Shown: piece after piece, positions 45,956-55,697 of the stretch
How positions within the stretch are numbered: position 1 is the first letter of the stretch
Layout of the letters: the number at the start of each line of letters is the position of its first letter
NCBI GenBank assembly: GCA_046328505.1
Contig: JAXLWL010000002.1
Span: forward strand, 2,666,001-2,730,000
Length of the DNA: 64,000 bases
From: JBDHWG01 sp046328505
GTDB taxonomy: Bacteria > Chloroflexota > Anaerolineae > Epilineales > JAHCIE01
Reading direction: 5' to 3'
The notes under the pieces: generated by a model
Told to the model about the DNA's origin: nothing
The model's input: the letters and a program-made list of their open reading frames with translations, nothing else
Databases searched by the model: none
Position numbers and translations under genes: made by a program

Positions 45956-47107
45956 ATGGGAAAGAATCCGCTGTTCGATCTCAGCAAATACGGTCAAAGC
46001 GTGTGGTTCGACACAATCAGCCGCGGCCTGGTCAGGTCCGGCGGCCTACAGAAGCTTGTGGATGACTATGCCGTGGTCGGCGTCACCTCCAACCCGACGA
46101 TCTTCGACAAAGCCATCAGCGGCAGCGCCGACTATGACGACGAGATTCGCGCGTTGGCCGGGCAAGGCCAGAGCGCTCCGGAAATATTCTGGCGCCTCGC
46201 GACCGACGACATTCGCCTGGCGTGCGACGTGCTCAAGCCCATTTACGAGAGCAGCGGCCACGTCGACGGCCGCGTGAGCATCGAGGTCGCGCCCGACCTG
46301 GCGCACAACACCGCGGAGACGGAAAGCGAGGCGCGGAGGTTGTGGAAGATCGTCGACCGGCCGAACCTCATGGTCAAGATCCCCGGCACGACGGAAGGTG
46401 TCCCGGCTATCGAAGAGATGATCTACGAGGGGCTGAGCATCAACGTCACGCTGCTGTTCGCCGTCTCGATGCACGAGGCGGTCATGGAAGCGTACCTCAA
46501 GGGCCTGGAACGCCGCGCCGCCGAGGGCAATCCCATCAACAATATCTTCTCCGTCGCCAGCTTCTTCGTCAGCCGTGTCGATACAATGGTCGACAAGGAG
46601 CTGGAAGCGAAGATCAAGGCGGCCAGTGATCCGGCGGAGCAGGCCCGGCTCAAGGAGTTGCTCGGCAAGGCGGCCAACGCCAACGCCAAGCTGGCCTACC
46701 AGGCCTTCAAGCGCGTGTTCAGCGGCCCGCGCTGGGAGAAGCTGGCCGCGCTAGGCGCGAACGTCCAGCGCCCCCTCTGGGCGAGCACCAGCACCAAGAA
46801 CCCGGCCTACCCCGACACGATGTACGTCGCCGAGCTTGTCGGCCCGCACACGGTCAACACGATGCCCGAAAACACAGTCATGGCTTTCGCGGACCACGGC
46901 GTCGTCCGCGGCAACACTGTGGAAGAGGACGTCGCGGGCGCGGAGGCAGTGCTGCGCGATCTGGCCGCCGTCGGCGTCGACATGGCGGACGTCACGGAGA
47001 ACAGGCTGGTCAAGGAAGGCGTGCAATCCTTCATCGACTCGTTCGACAAGCTTCTCAACGGTCTGCGCCAGAAGACCGAGGCCATCGCCGGCGTCAACCC
47101 CCGCTAA
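45956..47107 (+). CDS. tal: Transaldolase
   Basis: 383 residues, the longer TalB/Tal-II-type subfamily. The signature GVTSNPTIFDKAI is near residue 43, the Schiff-base Lys lies in RPNLMVKIPGT, and INVTLLFAVSMHEAV follows, as does IFSVASFFVSRVDTMVD. It moves a dihydroxyacetone unit between sugar phosphates in the non-oxidative pentose phosphate pathway. AGAGGGAC lies upstream of the ATG. Its neighbours on both sides point the other way, so it is monocistronic. Confidence 0.95.
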   Translation: MGKNPLFDLSKYGQSVWFDTISRGLVRSGGLQKLVDDYAVVGVTSNPTIFDKAISGSADYDDEIRALAGQGQSAPEIFWRLATDDIRLACDVLKPIYESSGHVDGRVSIEVAPDLAHNTAETESEARRLWKIVDRPNLMVKIPGTTEGVPAIEEMIYEGLSINVTLLFAVSMHEAVMEAYLKGLERRAAEGNPINNIFSVASFFVSRVDTMVDKELEAKIKAASDPAEQARLKELLGKAANANAKLAYQAFKRVFSGPRWEKLAALGANVQRPLWASTSTKNPAYPDTMYVAELVGPHTVNTMPENTVMAFADHGVVRGNTVEEDVAGAEAVLRDLAAVGVDMADVTENRLVKEGVQSFIDSFDKLLNGLRQKTEAIAGVNPR

Positions 47108-47126
47108 CCCAACTCCACCTAGAATG

Positions 47127-47168
47127 AACCAGGCCTGGCAGGCGTCGAACCTTCGCCAGGCCTGGTTT
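47127..47168 (+). terminator. Terminator-like hairpin between tal and the GT39 gene
   Basis: A 13-bp perfect stem AACCAGGCCTGGC/GCCAGGCCTGGTT (47127-47139 and 47155-47167) with a short T tail, between convergent genes. Confidence 0.65.
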
Positions 47169-47185
47169 ATGCTGTGCCTGCACGA

Positions 47186-48754
47186 TCACTGAGGTCGAGG
47201 TCGAAAGATGCGAACGCCATAACCTGGTATGCCCCACATCTGGCCTCGCAGGTGGGCCACGATCTCGAGCGATGGGTCAGCCTCAAACGCGCGTTGGAGG
47301 TTTTCCTGCTCAATAGTTCGATTGGGGTCCGTCCAACGGAAGTCGCTGACTACTACCAAGTAGCCGCGCTCAGCGTACCACGCCGCCGGATGATCAGTGA
47401 GCGAGGTTACGTGCTCGATCCTTGGCAGGAAAGGGTCGTCAGCGAGCGCCATATCATCAGAGATGATGGCCATGTTGCCCGCATTGTCGCGCACCCATTG
47501 GGCGGCAAGTTCCCGCGCGTCCGGCTGGCGCAGCGTTTGAATGTCAAGAATGGTTGAACCGAGAAGCATTATCAGGCAGGCAGCGACCGCGACATAGCCG
47601 AACCAGCGATGCCGACTCGGAAGCCGGGCCACAAATAGGGTCAACAACCACGCGCTGAAGACGGCGAGAATGGCAATGATTGGGAGAGAGTACCTGAGCG
47701 AGCGAACGCCTCCACTGCACATGACGACGAATAGTGTAGCGGGGAAGAGTAGAAGCACGACCGCCTCACGTGGCCGTCGAACGGCGAATAGAGTGGCCGC
47801 CGGGACGCCAAGGAGAAGAAAGAGGCGATCTCCCTGGGCCAGCATGCTGCCGAGGTACCATTGCCAGCTCGGCCCGTCAGTATAGAGAATGGACCGGGCC
47901 AGATGCTCAGATTGCGCTATGCCTGCAAAAATCTGAAATTTGGCATAGTCCAGAATGGCGAAAGGCGTCGTTACAAGGAAGGCGGCTGCTGCTGCAGCGA
48001 GCGAGCCCACGAGAGCTAGAATGAGCGCCGACCGATTTCGCGAGAGCAAGATCGCCGCCACAAGCGGCAGGACCAACAGGATACCCGGGTACTTAGCTGA
48101 AGCGGCCAGGCCGACCAGGGCACCGGCCAGAACTACTCGCTGCCAGCTAACACGCTCGTACAGCCGCATCATGGCATACAACGCGAACATGGCTAGAGCC
48201 TGGAGCAAGGAATCCGTGACAGCATAGCGGGACATGATAGCTGTTAATGGGGACAGGGCGAGCAGCGTCCCGGCAAGAACGGCAGTCGGTCTGTCAAAGG
48301 TCTGCTGGGCCAATAGGAAGACTCCCACAACGGCTAGCAGACTGAAACCGAGCGAGAGAGAGCGGCCGACAAGGTAGAGCGTCGGCATGGGATAGTAGGT
48401 GGCCGAGTACGGCACGAGGGCCATTTCGCCGAGTGGCGGCAGAATGCCAACGTGAGAAGCGATCCAATCCACGCCTGCCAAGAGGTAGATGAACAGCGAG
48501 CCATAGTCGAGGCGGTCCGGGTTGAAATTGCCCGTCTGCGCAACCTTGAGCGCCGGCAGGACGAGGTAACGCTCGTCGCCGTAATAGATGTGTGGCAGGC
48601 CATAGCCGAGTGTAGGGAGCCGGACGGCAAGAGCCGCGACAATGACGGCCAGCAGGGCCAGAGCCCACCGCCAGTTGAATTGCGGGCGGACTTGAGAGAC
48701 AGGCCGCGCCACGCCTATGCCCGAGCGCGAGAGAACGCCCATAGAGAGTCTCAC
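47186..48754 (-). CDS. GT39/ArnT-like membrane glycosyltransferase
   Basis: 522 residues with about eleven membrane segments. The first extracytoplasmic loop has YYGDERYLVLPALKVAQTGN, where the Asp-Glu pair is the PMT/ArnT catalytic feature. The enzyme would move a sugar from a polyprenyl carrier to lipid or protein. It starts at a GTG sharing GTGA with the stop codon of the upstream radical SAM gene, a 4-base overlap typical of translational coupling. An ATG at 48742 with GGTGAG upstream is an equal candidate. The acceptor cannot be inferred. Confidence 0.8.
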   Translation of the reverse strand: MRLSMGVLSRSGIGVARPVSQVRPQFNWRWALALLAVIVAALAVRLPTLGYGLPHIYYGDERYLVLPALKVAQTGNFNPDRLDYGSLFIYLLAGVDWIASHVGILPPLGEMALVPYSATYYPMPTLYLVGRSLSLGFSLLAVVGVFLLAQQTFDRPTAVLAGTLLALSPLTAIMSRYAVTDSLLQALAMFALYAMMRLYERVSWQRVVLAGALVGLAASAKYPGILLVLPLVAAILLSRNRSALILALVGSLAAAAAAFLVTTPFAILDYAKFQIFAGIAQSEHLARSILYTDGPSWQWYLGSMLAQGDRLFLLLGVPAATLFAVRRPREAVVLLLFPATLFVVMCSGGVRSLRYSLPIIAILAVFSAWLLTLFVARLPSRHRWFGYVAVAACLIMLLGSTILDIQTLRQPDARELAAQWVRDNAGNMAIISDDMALADDPFLPRIEHVTSLTDHPAAWYAERGYLVVVSDFRWTDPNRTIEQENLQRAFEADPSLEIVAHLRGQMWGIPGYGVRIFRPRPQ

Positions 48755-50058
48755 CCAAATGAGGCCGAAGGAAGCGATCTGCTGTTAAGGCCTTGTCGTT
48801 CCTGGTCAGTCTCAGCTTTGGGAGTGAGCTTCCCTACCAGTGGACATACGGCACACGGGTCCGGCCACGGCGACGTAGCATCGGTCAACTGACGGCGAAA
48901 CTCCTGATAGCGCTCGCCCCACCAAATATCGTCGAAGCTTTCGTCGAACACATTCCCCAGCTTGTAGCCGCCCGAGGCCAGCGACGCGCAGCACGGGTGC
49001 ACGTCGCCATTAGCAAGAATATACGCGCTCGTCCATGGATAGCGACAGGGCGCGCGCCGGCGCGGGAACGATGCGTCTTGAGGCGCCGAGCGTGTCGCGG
49101 GAGTCTCTACGGAGTTGGCCTCCTCCGTCGTCTGCTGAAGGTGGACGACAGGCGCAGATGGCGCGGCCACCGTCGCCCTTGCGCTCTGTGGGTCAGTCGG
49201 CCACAGTAGCCCTGCTGGCGCGGCGGCCGTTTCCTCGATTTCGCGCGTTGTGAAGTGAACGGCGAGGCCGAGGGAGCGGCCGAGGTTTTCGAGGGGCACG
49301 AGGCTGCGCCACTCCGCGTTGGTGAGCATCAGAGGCAGCATACTCGGCGCAGTAGCATAGACGGGCGACAGAAGCACCATTTCAACATCGAGGCGCTTCG
49401 CCAGGTGCAGGATATCCGATATCTCGGCCAGGTTGGGCTTCATCACGACAACGTGGAAACGTACCTGCGGAAACCGCGCGCCGCGTTCCCGCTTCAAGTC
49501 TCGTAACGTCTCGAGATTCTGAATGAAGCGGGCAAAGTCGGAACGGGGACGAATTTTCTCGAAGGTCTCAGCCGTAGCCGCATCGATCGAAACCGTGAGG
49601 GCGGCCAGACCCGTTTCGATGAGGCGCAAAGACCGCTCTCGCGTGAGAAGCATCCCGTTCGTATGAAAATCAACCGCGCACCCCTTGTCGGCAACATATT
49701 CTACCATGTCCAGCAAGTCTGGATTGAGCATAGGCTCGCCGATCCCTTGTGGCACGACGCGATACAGGTTCGGTATCTGGTCCACAATCTTGCGAAAAGC
49801 ATCGAAACGGAGATGCTTGGCCGGCGGCATCGGCATAGCGCCATAACACATAATGCATCGCAAATTGCAGGTGTTCGTTACCTCGATCTGAAGGTCAAAA
49901 GGGCGATGGGTTGGACGGGTCGGCTGGACGAAGAGGCTGTGCGCGTAACGCGGCACCTGGGTGAATAGCTGCGGGGGAAGACGGCGAAAGCTTATCAAAC
50001 TGTAGGCATATCTTCGGTACCAATCATATGTCTGCATGAACCGCTTGCGCAGACCCAC
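48751..50058 (-). CDS. Radical SAM protein with SPASM-like domain
   Basis: 435 residues from a GTG at 50058 that has AAGGAGG at ideal spacing; an ATG-initiated longer frame does not. The radical SAM cluster motif is CNLRCIMC within IEVTNTCNLRCIMCYG, followed by GIGEPMLNPDLLDMVEYV. The C-terminus carries a second Cys set (ANGDVHPCCAS, then CAVC), typical of SPASM auxiliary Fe-S clusters. A Pro/Ala-rich insert of about 60 residues lies between. SPASM proteins modify peptides or sugars; coupling to a GT39-like gene suggests a glycan or lipid modification pathway, but no peptide precursor is visible. Confidence 0.85.
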   Translation of the reverse strand: MGLRKRFMQTYDWYRRYAYSLISFRRLPPQLFTQVPRYAHSLFVQPTRPTHRPFDLQIEVTNTCNLRCIMCYGAMPMPPAKHLRFDAFRKIVDQIPNLYRVVPQGIGEPMLNPDLLDMVEYVADKGCAVDFHTNGMLLTRERSLRLIETGLAALTVSIDAATAETFEKIRPRSDFARFIQNLETLRDLKRERGARFPQVRFHVVVMKPNLAEISDILHLAKRLDVEMVLLSPVYATAPSMLPLMLTNAEWRSLVPLENLGRSLGLAVHFTTREIEETAAAPAGLLWPTDPQSARATVAAPSAPVVHLQQTTEEANSVETPATRSAPQDASFPRRRAPCRYPWTSAYILANGDVHPCCASLASGGYKLGNVFDESFDDIWWGERYQEFRRQLTDATSPWPDPCAVCPLVGKLTPKAETDQERQGLNSRSLPSASFG

Positions 50059-50310
50059 GGGCGCCTCCTTCTGGCATGTATGAGAGTGAAATGAGGAAAC
50101 AGACACCGACTGCGACAGTGATGCCGCAGTTGTAACATGCTATCATAAAAGACGACAAATGACTATTCAAAGTTACGGCCAGGAGGACTTATCCCGGGTA
50201 ACGTCAACGAAGCCATCGAGGGTGACGCGGGCCACGTAGTTAGTTGGGGACTGTACTCTCCCGTCGACAAGCGCTCCAGCCTTGACAGCGGATAAATCCC
50301 CAATATGCCA

Positions 50311-51990
50311 TCACGGACTGGCGTCGTGCGGAACGAGTGGCGCGTAGACGTGCTCCAGCGGGCCGACGTAGCAGATGACGGGGATGCTGACGATCTCGCG
50401 CTGGGCGAAGAGCTCTTCGCCCCGAGTCGCCTCCATCTGTAGATCGCCGAGGTAGTGGCGACCCGGCAGGCAATCGTGGGGTGCAAGGATGGTCAGGTTC
50501 ATTCTCTGCGCCTTGCCATCCTTATCAGTGATTACTGAAAACTCTGGTGGCGTGATGAGTCGGACATAGAACTCTCGGTTGCGCTCATCTTGGAATGGAA
50601 TAGTCACCTTCGAGTCCAGCACGTCCGCCGGATCCTTCAACATATATATCTCTGTGGGCAAGCCAGCTAATTTCGGTGGTATGAGGCGATCGAGGCTGTC
50701 GATGCCGCGCAGAAATGGCGGGTCGTACCAGTCCCACAGGCGCGACTCCCACAGTTGCGCGTCGTCTATACTGAGGCTGGAGGGGAGAGCGTTCCAATCC
50801 CATACCTCGACGTTCAGCGCACCGCGAGCGTGGATGGAGAAGCTCACGACGATAAGCGCTGATGCCAGAAGTAGGGAGGGCCGGAGGCCAGTCGCCAGAG
50901 AGAATAGTGCGGGAATGGCGGGAATCATCAGGAACATAAGATATGGAATGATGTCGCTGAGATAACGTGGGCCGAGAGAACCGCCGCCCGGCCAATCGCG
51001 GAAGGCGGACACGAGCAACACCTGCCCCACGATGATCGTCACAACGCAAATATGTAGGCGCCTGTCGCATCTATCTCGTGTTGGGTCTCGCAGAGCCAGG
51101 ACCGCGCCTAAACCGGCCAGCAACACCACCGGGCTGAACATCAGCAAACCGCGTGACGGGCTGAGCAGAATGCCGGCCAAGCCTTCCGGTATCGCGGTCA
51201 GCGACCACACGTTGCGCTGAGTGTAGTACGGCGGAAGAGGAGAGCCGTAGGTAGACGCACTGATCGCCACAAAAACCCCTAACACAGCGGCCAGCCAAAG
51301 TATATAGCGTAGAAAGTAGCGACGATAATCAAGGAGAACGAAGACCGAGAGCGCGGCAACCGAGATGCTATTGGTCGGACGAACGACGTAAGAAAAGGCG
51401 AGCGGGATCGCGGCAAACTGAATGAGCCAGGAGCGGCGCTGGGCAAGTAGAATCAGGTACAGTGCCACCGACAGGCACAGCATCGACGGCCCGTGCTGCC
51501 ATAAGGCGCGGCTAGCGGTGGACCAGGCGGATGTGCAAAATGCAAAGATGAAGGTAAGCAAAAGTGAGTACGGGGTTGACAGAGACAGCCGGGCAATGGC
51601 ATAGATCACAACGGCCGTTGCCGCCGTGATGATGGACGCAATGATCATCTCCGCCGTCGAGTAGTATTGCTCAACGTCCGTGAGGGCGTTGGGATTCAGT
51701 ATTGCATACGGGAAGATGAAGGGGGCTGCCAGAAGGGGCGTGCCGAGTGGGTACCACGGATACCAGTGGCCATTTATCTTCACCGCCTGGTACGATGTAG
51801 CAGCGATAGATGCGTAGACGTCAAGATTGAAGTTCCCTTGGCGAAGGAAGGCGAGCGCCGTGTGGATGCTCAGGCGTGAATCGCTGCCCGTCTGCCGGAC
51901 CGGGCTGTTCAGATAGACGGTCAGTATGCAAATAAAAAGAACTAGAGGGAGCAGGATAGCGTCTCGCGAGCGGCTGGTGAAGAGCTTCAT
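50311..51990 (-). CDS. Polytopic membrane protein, GT-C-like
   Basis: 559 residues with ten or more hydrophobic segments. After the first helix the loop contains TGSDSRLSIHTALAFLRQGN, resembling the loop of GT-C glycosyltransferases, then YPWYPLGTPLLAAPF. A soluble beta-rich C-terminal domain of about 130 residues ends LVPHDASP. It is not clearly in a named family. After the TGA stop the same frame stays open for 48 codons (see findings). It lies in the same direction upstream of the radical SAM/GT39 pair, about 250 bases away. Confidence 0.75.
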   Translation of the reverse strand: MKLFTSRSRDAILLPLVLFICILTVYLNSPVRQTGSDSRLSIHTALAFLRQGNFNLDVYASIAATSYQAVKINGHWYPWYPLGTPLLAAPFIFPYAILNPNALTDVEQYYSTAEMIIASIITAATAVVIYAIARLSLSTPYSLLLTFIFAFCTSAWSTASRALWQHGPSMLCLSVALYLILLAQRRSWLIQFAAIPLAFSYVVRPTNSISVAALSVFVLLDYRRYFLRYILWLAAVLGVFVAISASTYGSPLPPYYTQRNVWSLTAIPEGLAGILLSPSRGLLMFSPVVLLAGLGAVLALRDPTRDRCDRRLHICVVTIIVGQVLLVSAFRDWPGGGSLGPRYLSDIIPYLMFLMIPAIPALFSLATGLRPSLLLASALIVVSFSIHARGALNVEVWDWNALPSSLSIDDAQLWESRLWDWYDPPFLRGIDSLDRLIPPKLAGLPTEIYMLKDPADVLDSKVTIPFQDERNREFYVRLITPPEFSVITDKDGKAQRMNLTILAPHDCLPGRHYLGDLQMEATRGEELFAQREIVSIPVICYVGPLEHVYAPLVPHDASP

Positions 51991-52102
51991 CGGACAGAGA
52001 TGCCTTAGTGGAAGGGGTTGGTAGAATTATACATCCAACTCAACCACGTGCCAGCAGGCTCGTTTCAGAGATTGCGCGGATCCGCGGCCCGACCTAGCTG
52101 AG

Positions 52103-53488
52103 TCAGACCAGCGAATAGGGATAAATGGCGCGCGTGTAGTCGATTGTGCCGTCGGGGGTGACGTGGGCGGCGGTGAGGGAGTCGGGGGCTGCGCCGTCCT
52201 CGACCCAGCGCTCCAGCGCCGAGAGCGGATCGATCTCGGTTGCGCCCTCGCCGCCGCGGCAGTGCTGCAGACTCGGTACCATGAACAGGCGCATGAACGC
52301 CCGCGTCTCCGCCTCGCCCATGGCCGCGACGACGCTCTCGTAGTAGTTGACGCTGTTCCGCGGGGCGATGTTCTGGGCGGCCCAGCCGTGGTACATGAGG
52401 AGCTTGCCGTCGCGCGCCTTGAACGCCGACAGGTCCGGGTCGGTCGAGTTCAGGACAGGCGCGTACTTCGCGTGGGCTTCGACCAGGCGGGCGAAATCCT
52501 TGGGGTCGGTGAAGTCGAAGCTCAGCCAATCCCAATCGGGATCGCCGAAGATCAGGTACTTGAAGTAGCCGGTCGGGATGCCCGGCACGCCGAACAGGGT
52601 GTCGGCCCAGCCTAGCTCGCTGCCCGGCTCGTAGCCCGGCCAGAACTGCTCGCCGGTCGAGGGATCCCGCAATCCGGCGTAGATGCGCGCCACGGTCTCG
52701 GCTTGTGTTGGCGTCAGGCTGTCGGGCGTGTCCTCCTCGCCGCGCACGAGGGAGCGCGGGTCGAAGTCGCAGCGCGGCGGATCACCGACGGCGCCATCCG
52801 CGTCGCCACACGCCGCCACCACCGCCTGGTGGAGCATCGGCAGCTTGCTCTTCAGCGCCATGCCGTCCGGCGAGCGCCGTAGCAGCCACGCGGCGTACGT
52901 CTCGCCCGGCCACATATGGGTCGGGAAGTTGGCTGGCGCGCCGACGACAATGCCGTCGTAGTCGTCGGGGTAACGCTGCGCCAGCACCAGGCCCTGGTGG
53001 CCGCCGCCGGAGCAGCCGGTGAAGTACCTGAGCGCTGCCGGCCGGCCATAGTAGGCCCTGACAATGGCGAAGGCGGCGACGCTCATTTCATGGATTGCCC
53101 GGTAGCCGAAGTCGGCCAGCGCGTCCGGGTTTCCCATCATCCAGCTCGCATCCCAGATCGCCGCCTGGTGGCCGGTGTCGGTGCTGGCCGTCGCGTAGCC
53201 GCGGGCCAGGGCGTCGGCCATGGCAGGGTAGTTCAGGCTGCCGGCGAGACCCCCATTCCCAACCCCCAGGAACCTACCATTCCACGCGTATTCCCCCGCC
53301 TCCGGCGGCAGCCACACCTCGAAGTTGATCGCGGGAGCAATCCGGCCCACGACGCGCACGAACGGGCGCGAGACGGTGGCGACGCCAAAGTCGGACGCAG
53401 GCAACTGCCACGCGAGCGCATCCACGTTTTCGACAGCGACGAGTGTCACCTGGGAAGCGGTCTCGGCAAGCTGGGATGTCCAGGACAT
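52103..53488 (-). CDS. Tannase/feruloyl esterase family protein
   Basis: 461 residues from an ATG at 53488 with GAGGT upstream. The nucleophile motif is YFTGCSGGGHQGL, and the Cys before Ser pairs in the family with a Cys beside the catalytic His (here LQHCRGGEG). The third residue is unusual: the family has HGWAD with a catalytic Asp, but this protein reads YHGWAAQNIAP, with Ala in its place. No signal peptide is visible although many family members are secreted. Members hydrolyse gallate or ferulate esters. Activity is uncertain because of the Asp change. Confidence 0.85.
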   Translation of the reverse strand: MSWTSQLAETASQVTLVAVENVDALAWQLPASDFGVATVSRPFVRVVGRIAPAINFEVWLPPEAGEYAWNGRFLGVGNGGLAGSLNYPAMADALARGYATASTDTGHQAAIWDASWMMGNPDALADFGYRAIHEMSVAAFAIVRAYYGRPAALRYFTGCSGGGHQGLVLAQRYPDDYDGIVVGAPANFPTHMWPGETYAAWLLRRSPDGMALKSKLPMLHQAVVAACGDADGAVGDPPRCDFDPRSLVRGEEDTPDSLTPTQAETVARIYAGLRDPSTGEQFWPGYEPGSELGWADTLFGVPGIPTGYFKYLIFGDPDWDWLSFDFTDPKDFARLVEAHAKYAPVLNSTDPDLSAFKARDGKLLMYHGWAAQNIAPRNSVNYYESVVAAMGEAETRAFMRLFMVPSLQHCRGGEGATEIDPLSALERWVEDGAAPDSLTAAHVTPDGTIDYTRAIYPYSLV

Positions 53489-53510
53489 AGGGGTACCTCG
53501 AGGGGATGTG

Positions 53511-54020
53511 TTATTGTGAGTCTGACTTCCGGCCGAGCCAGCGGCGAACTGACGCAGCGTACGCAGTATACTCCGCGCCAAACGTGGCGGCAAGATACCG
53601 CTCCTCCGGCGCAATCAGAATGTAGTGGCAGGCGACAATCGCCAGCGGCAGAAGCGCCAGCACCCACGGCAGATTGAAGACCAGGGCGATGCCGGCGAGG
53701 GCGACAACGCCGCCGAGGTAGAGGGGATTCCGGGAAATCGAGAACACGCCTGTGGTTACAAGCGCGTTGGTGGCGCGCCCCGGGTCGATGGGCTGTCCGT
53801 GACGCGTCAGATCCCGACGCGCGGCGACGACGACGGCTACGCCTGCAACGACGAAAGCAGCGCCGGCCAGGATGCGGGCCGGCGCTGGAATTTCACCCGG
53901 GAAGGTAAGCGGCATCACAAACTGCAGGGCGATGGCGGCCAGAAACGGGATTCCAAACACCACCTCGAAGATTTGCCACCAGCGCTTGTGCGCGGCTTCC
54001 GTCGTCATTCGGTCGGCCAT
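53511..54020 (-). CDS. ICMT/PEMT-like membrane methyltransferase
   Basis: 169 residues with four hydrophobic segments. The C-terminal SAM-binding block is GVFSISRNPLYLGG, then EERYLAATFGAEYTAYAASVRRW, matching the isoprenylcysteine carboxyl methyltransferase and phospholipid methyltransferase group. Bacterial members are of mostly unknown substrate. It is upstream of the tannase gene in the same direction, with 22 bases between, so they may be co-transcribed. Start choice between M1 and M5 is open. Confidence 0.85.
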   Translation of the reverse strand: MADRMTTEAAHKRWWQIFEVVFGIPFLAAIALQFVMPLTFPGEIPAPARILAGAAFVVAGVAVVVAARRDLTRHGQPIDPGRATNALVTTGVFSISRNPLYLGGVVALAGIALVFNLPWVLALLPLAIVACHYILIAPEERYLAATFGAEYTAYAASVRRWLGRKSDSQ

Positions 54021-54070
54021 GTTACCAGACCATTGGCTCAGGCGACGCCGGGAGAGCGTCTTATCTCCAC

Positions 54071-54877
54071 CTAATCGGTGTGCCTCTGCAAGAATGCCAG
54101 CGTCCTGGCGTTGAACTCCTCCACCTGCTCGTAGATCGGCGCGTGCGCCGCCCCTTCGAAGATGACCAATTCGGAGTTCTTGATACCGCTCGTCAGCGGC
54201 TCTGCAAACCGAGTCGAGGTGACCATGTCATAGCGCCCGAACGTGATCTGCGTCGGCGCCTGAATCTTGCCGAGCGGCGCCTCGCAATCGTGGGCGAGGA
54301 CGGCATCGGACTCTTGCATGAAGGCGGCCAGCGGCTGTGCCGGCCGGCTGCGGACGAAATCCGCCAGCGCCTGGATGTATTCTGGCCTGGCTGCGTACAG
54401 CTCGGGCGTGAAGCACCACGGGAAGATACCCAGGATGACCATCTCCGGCACGCTATTCAGCGCCTTCGCCATCACCCGCCAGCCTTCGACGGCGGTCCTG
54501 AGGAAGGGATCGCTCTTGGGCCAGGCGCTATGGAGGGACAGGGACTTGACCTTGTCCGGATGCTTGCCGGCGAGCCACATACCGACGGCGGCGCCAAGCG
54601 ACAAGCCAAAGATGTGCGCCCGCTGAATGCCCACGGCATCCATGAAGGCCGCGACATCATCCGCGAACAGTTCGGTGGTATAGACCCCCTCGGGTTTGTC
54701 GGACTCGCCAGTACCCCGCAGGTCGATAGAGAAGCAGGTGAAGTGCTTGGCGTAGTCGGCCACTTGAAACGCGTAGCAGGCGTAATCGGCGGCCAGATAG
54801 GGTATGAGAATGAGCGGCTCTCCCGTTCCCTGCTGGTCATAGTTCATCGTCAGGTTATTCGCTGCGACCTTGGGCAT
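54071..54877 (-). CDS. Alpha/beta hydrolase
   Basis: 268 residues from an ATG at 54877 with AAGGAG upstream. The nucleophile Ser lies in FGLSLGAAVG, Asp in FGRYDMVT and His in GAAHAPIY; the oxyanion strand is PLILIPYLA. It resembles 3-oxoadipate enol-lactonase or haloperoxidase-type hydrolases, but the substrate cannot be assigned. It is followed in the same direction by the ICMT-like and tannase-family genes. Confidence 0.88.
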   Translation of the reverse strand: MPKVAANNLTMNYDQQGTGEPLILIPYLAADYACYAFQVADYAKHFTCFSIDLRGTGESDKPEGVYTTELFADDVAAFMDAVGIQRAHIFGLSLGAAVGMWLAGKHPDKVKSLSLHSAWPKSDPFLRTAVEGWRVMAKALNSVPEMVILGIFPWCFTPELYAARPEYIQALADFVRSRPAQPLAAFMQESDAVLAHDCEAPLGKIQAPTQITFGRYDMVTSTRFAEPLTSGIKNSELVIFEGAAHAPIYEQVEEFNARTLAFLQRHTD

Positions 54878-55008
54878 AACATCTCTCCTTTGGGATGTGC
54901 CTTGATGTGAGATGGTCGCCACCACGTCGGCCGTCAAGCCTAGCGGCTTTCAACGGCTCCTGATTCGAATTGTACGCCCAGAAATGCGCGTGTCAAGGGT
55001 TGCGCGCG

Positions 55009-55113
55009 CTATCCGGGTAACGCTCCAAGGTACGTCAGCATGGCGTCGCCGGTCTTGATACCGGCGATGAAGCGCCACCCTTCTAGGTTCTCGTTGGGCG
55101 CGTGATGATCGCC
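55009..55113 (-). pseudogene. M20 peptidase 3'-end remnant
   Basis: Reads HHAPNENLEGWRFIAGIKTG then DAMLTYLGALPG and a stop, the same as the last residues of the M20 dipeptidase at 56214-57581 with few changes. It starts directly at the stop codon of the SnoaL-like gene. Only about 34 codons survive, so it is a relic of a third copy. Confidence 0.8.
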
Positions 55114-55500
55114 CTACCCCTTGACATAGGACAGCATCTCGGCGACTTTGCCATCCCGCACCCGCCACACATCGACGCCTCGCACATGACCCCGCGTTCC
55201 GTCAGAATTGCCCCAACTGAAGACCCACCGAATGACGCATCGGTCGCCGCAGGCGAAGACCTCCTCCGTCTCAAACACAGGCTCACGAGTACTGCGGAAT
55301 AGTTCCTCCCATGCGGCTCGAACCGCCACGGCTCCGTCGTACCGAGTCCCGTCCGGCGGCGGCAGAGTATTCTCAAACACGCAGTCGTCGGTCATCATCG
55401 CCATTAGAGCTTCAACATCGCGCCTTCGGGTCGCATCATCAAATTGCCGAAAGAGGGCAAGGATTGCTCCTCCCTGTGTATCTGTTGCCTGCGAATCCAT
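55114..55500 (-). CDS. SnoaL-like/NTF2-fold protein
   Basis: 128 residues of a single cone-shaped alpha+beta barrel: helices DDATRRRDVEALMAMMTDDC, then strands RCVIRWVFSWG, RGHVRGVDVWRVRDGKV. This is the pattern of SnoaL-like polyketide cyclases and ester cyclases, a fold used by many small enzymes and carriers. AAAGGAG is upstream of the ATG. Its stop codon abuts an M20 remnant and the gene lies between two decayed M20 copies, so it was probably brought together with the duplication events. The specific function is unknown. Confidence 0.78.
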   Translation of the reverse strand: MDSQATDTQGGAILALFRQFDDATRRRDVEALMAMMTDDCVFENTLPPPDGTRYDGAVAVRAAWEELFRSTREPVFETEEVFACGDRCVIRWVFSWGNSDGTRGHVRGVDVWRVRDGKVAEMLSYVKG

Positions 55501-55697
55501 GCTGAACGCACTCCTTTGGTATGGCTAGACGGCGAAGGTTCACACGGCGCGCAGCCAATGGCGCACCTCTTTATCGATATCAACGGCAAAACACAGTTCC
55601 AGGTGATGGTGAATCGGCCGGGCACAGGCTCAACCATCTCTTTCCGGCGCGCCGACGTATCCCGGTGCGGGAACGCGAGCGTGAGGACCAGCCAACG

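Noticed and set aside
55501..55697. Plus-strand frame reading MAHLFIDINGKTQFQVMVNR
   Set aside because: Protein-like for about 50 residues but with no start signal and no recognised family; possibly a relic in the gap between the SnoaL gene and the M20 fragment.
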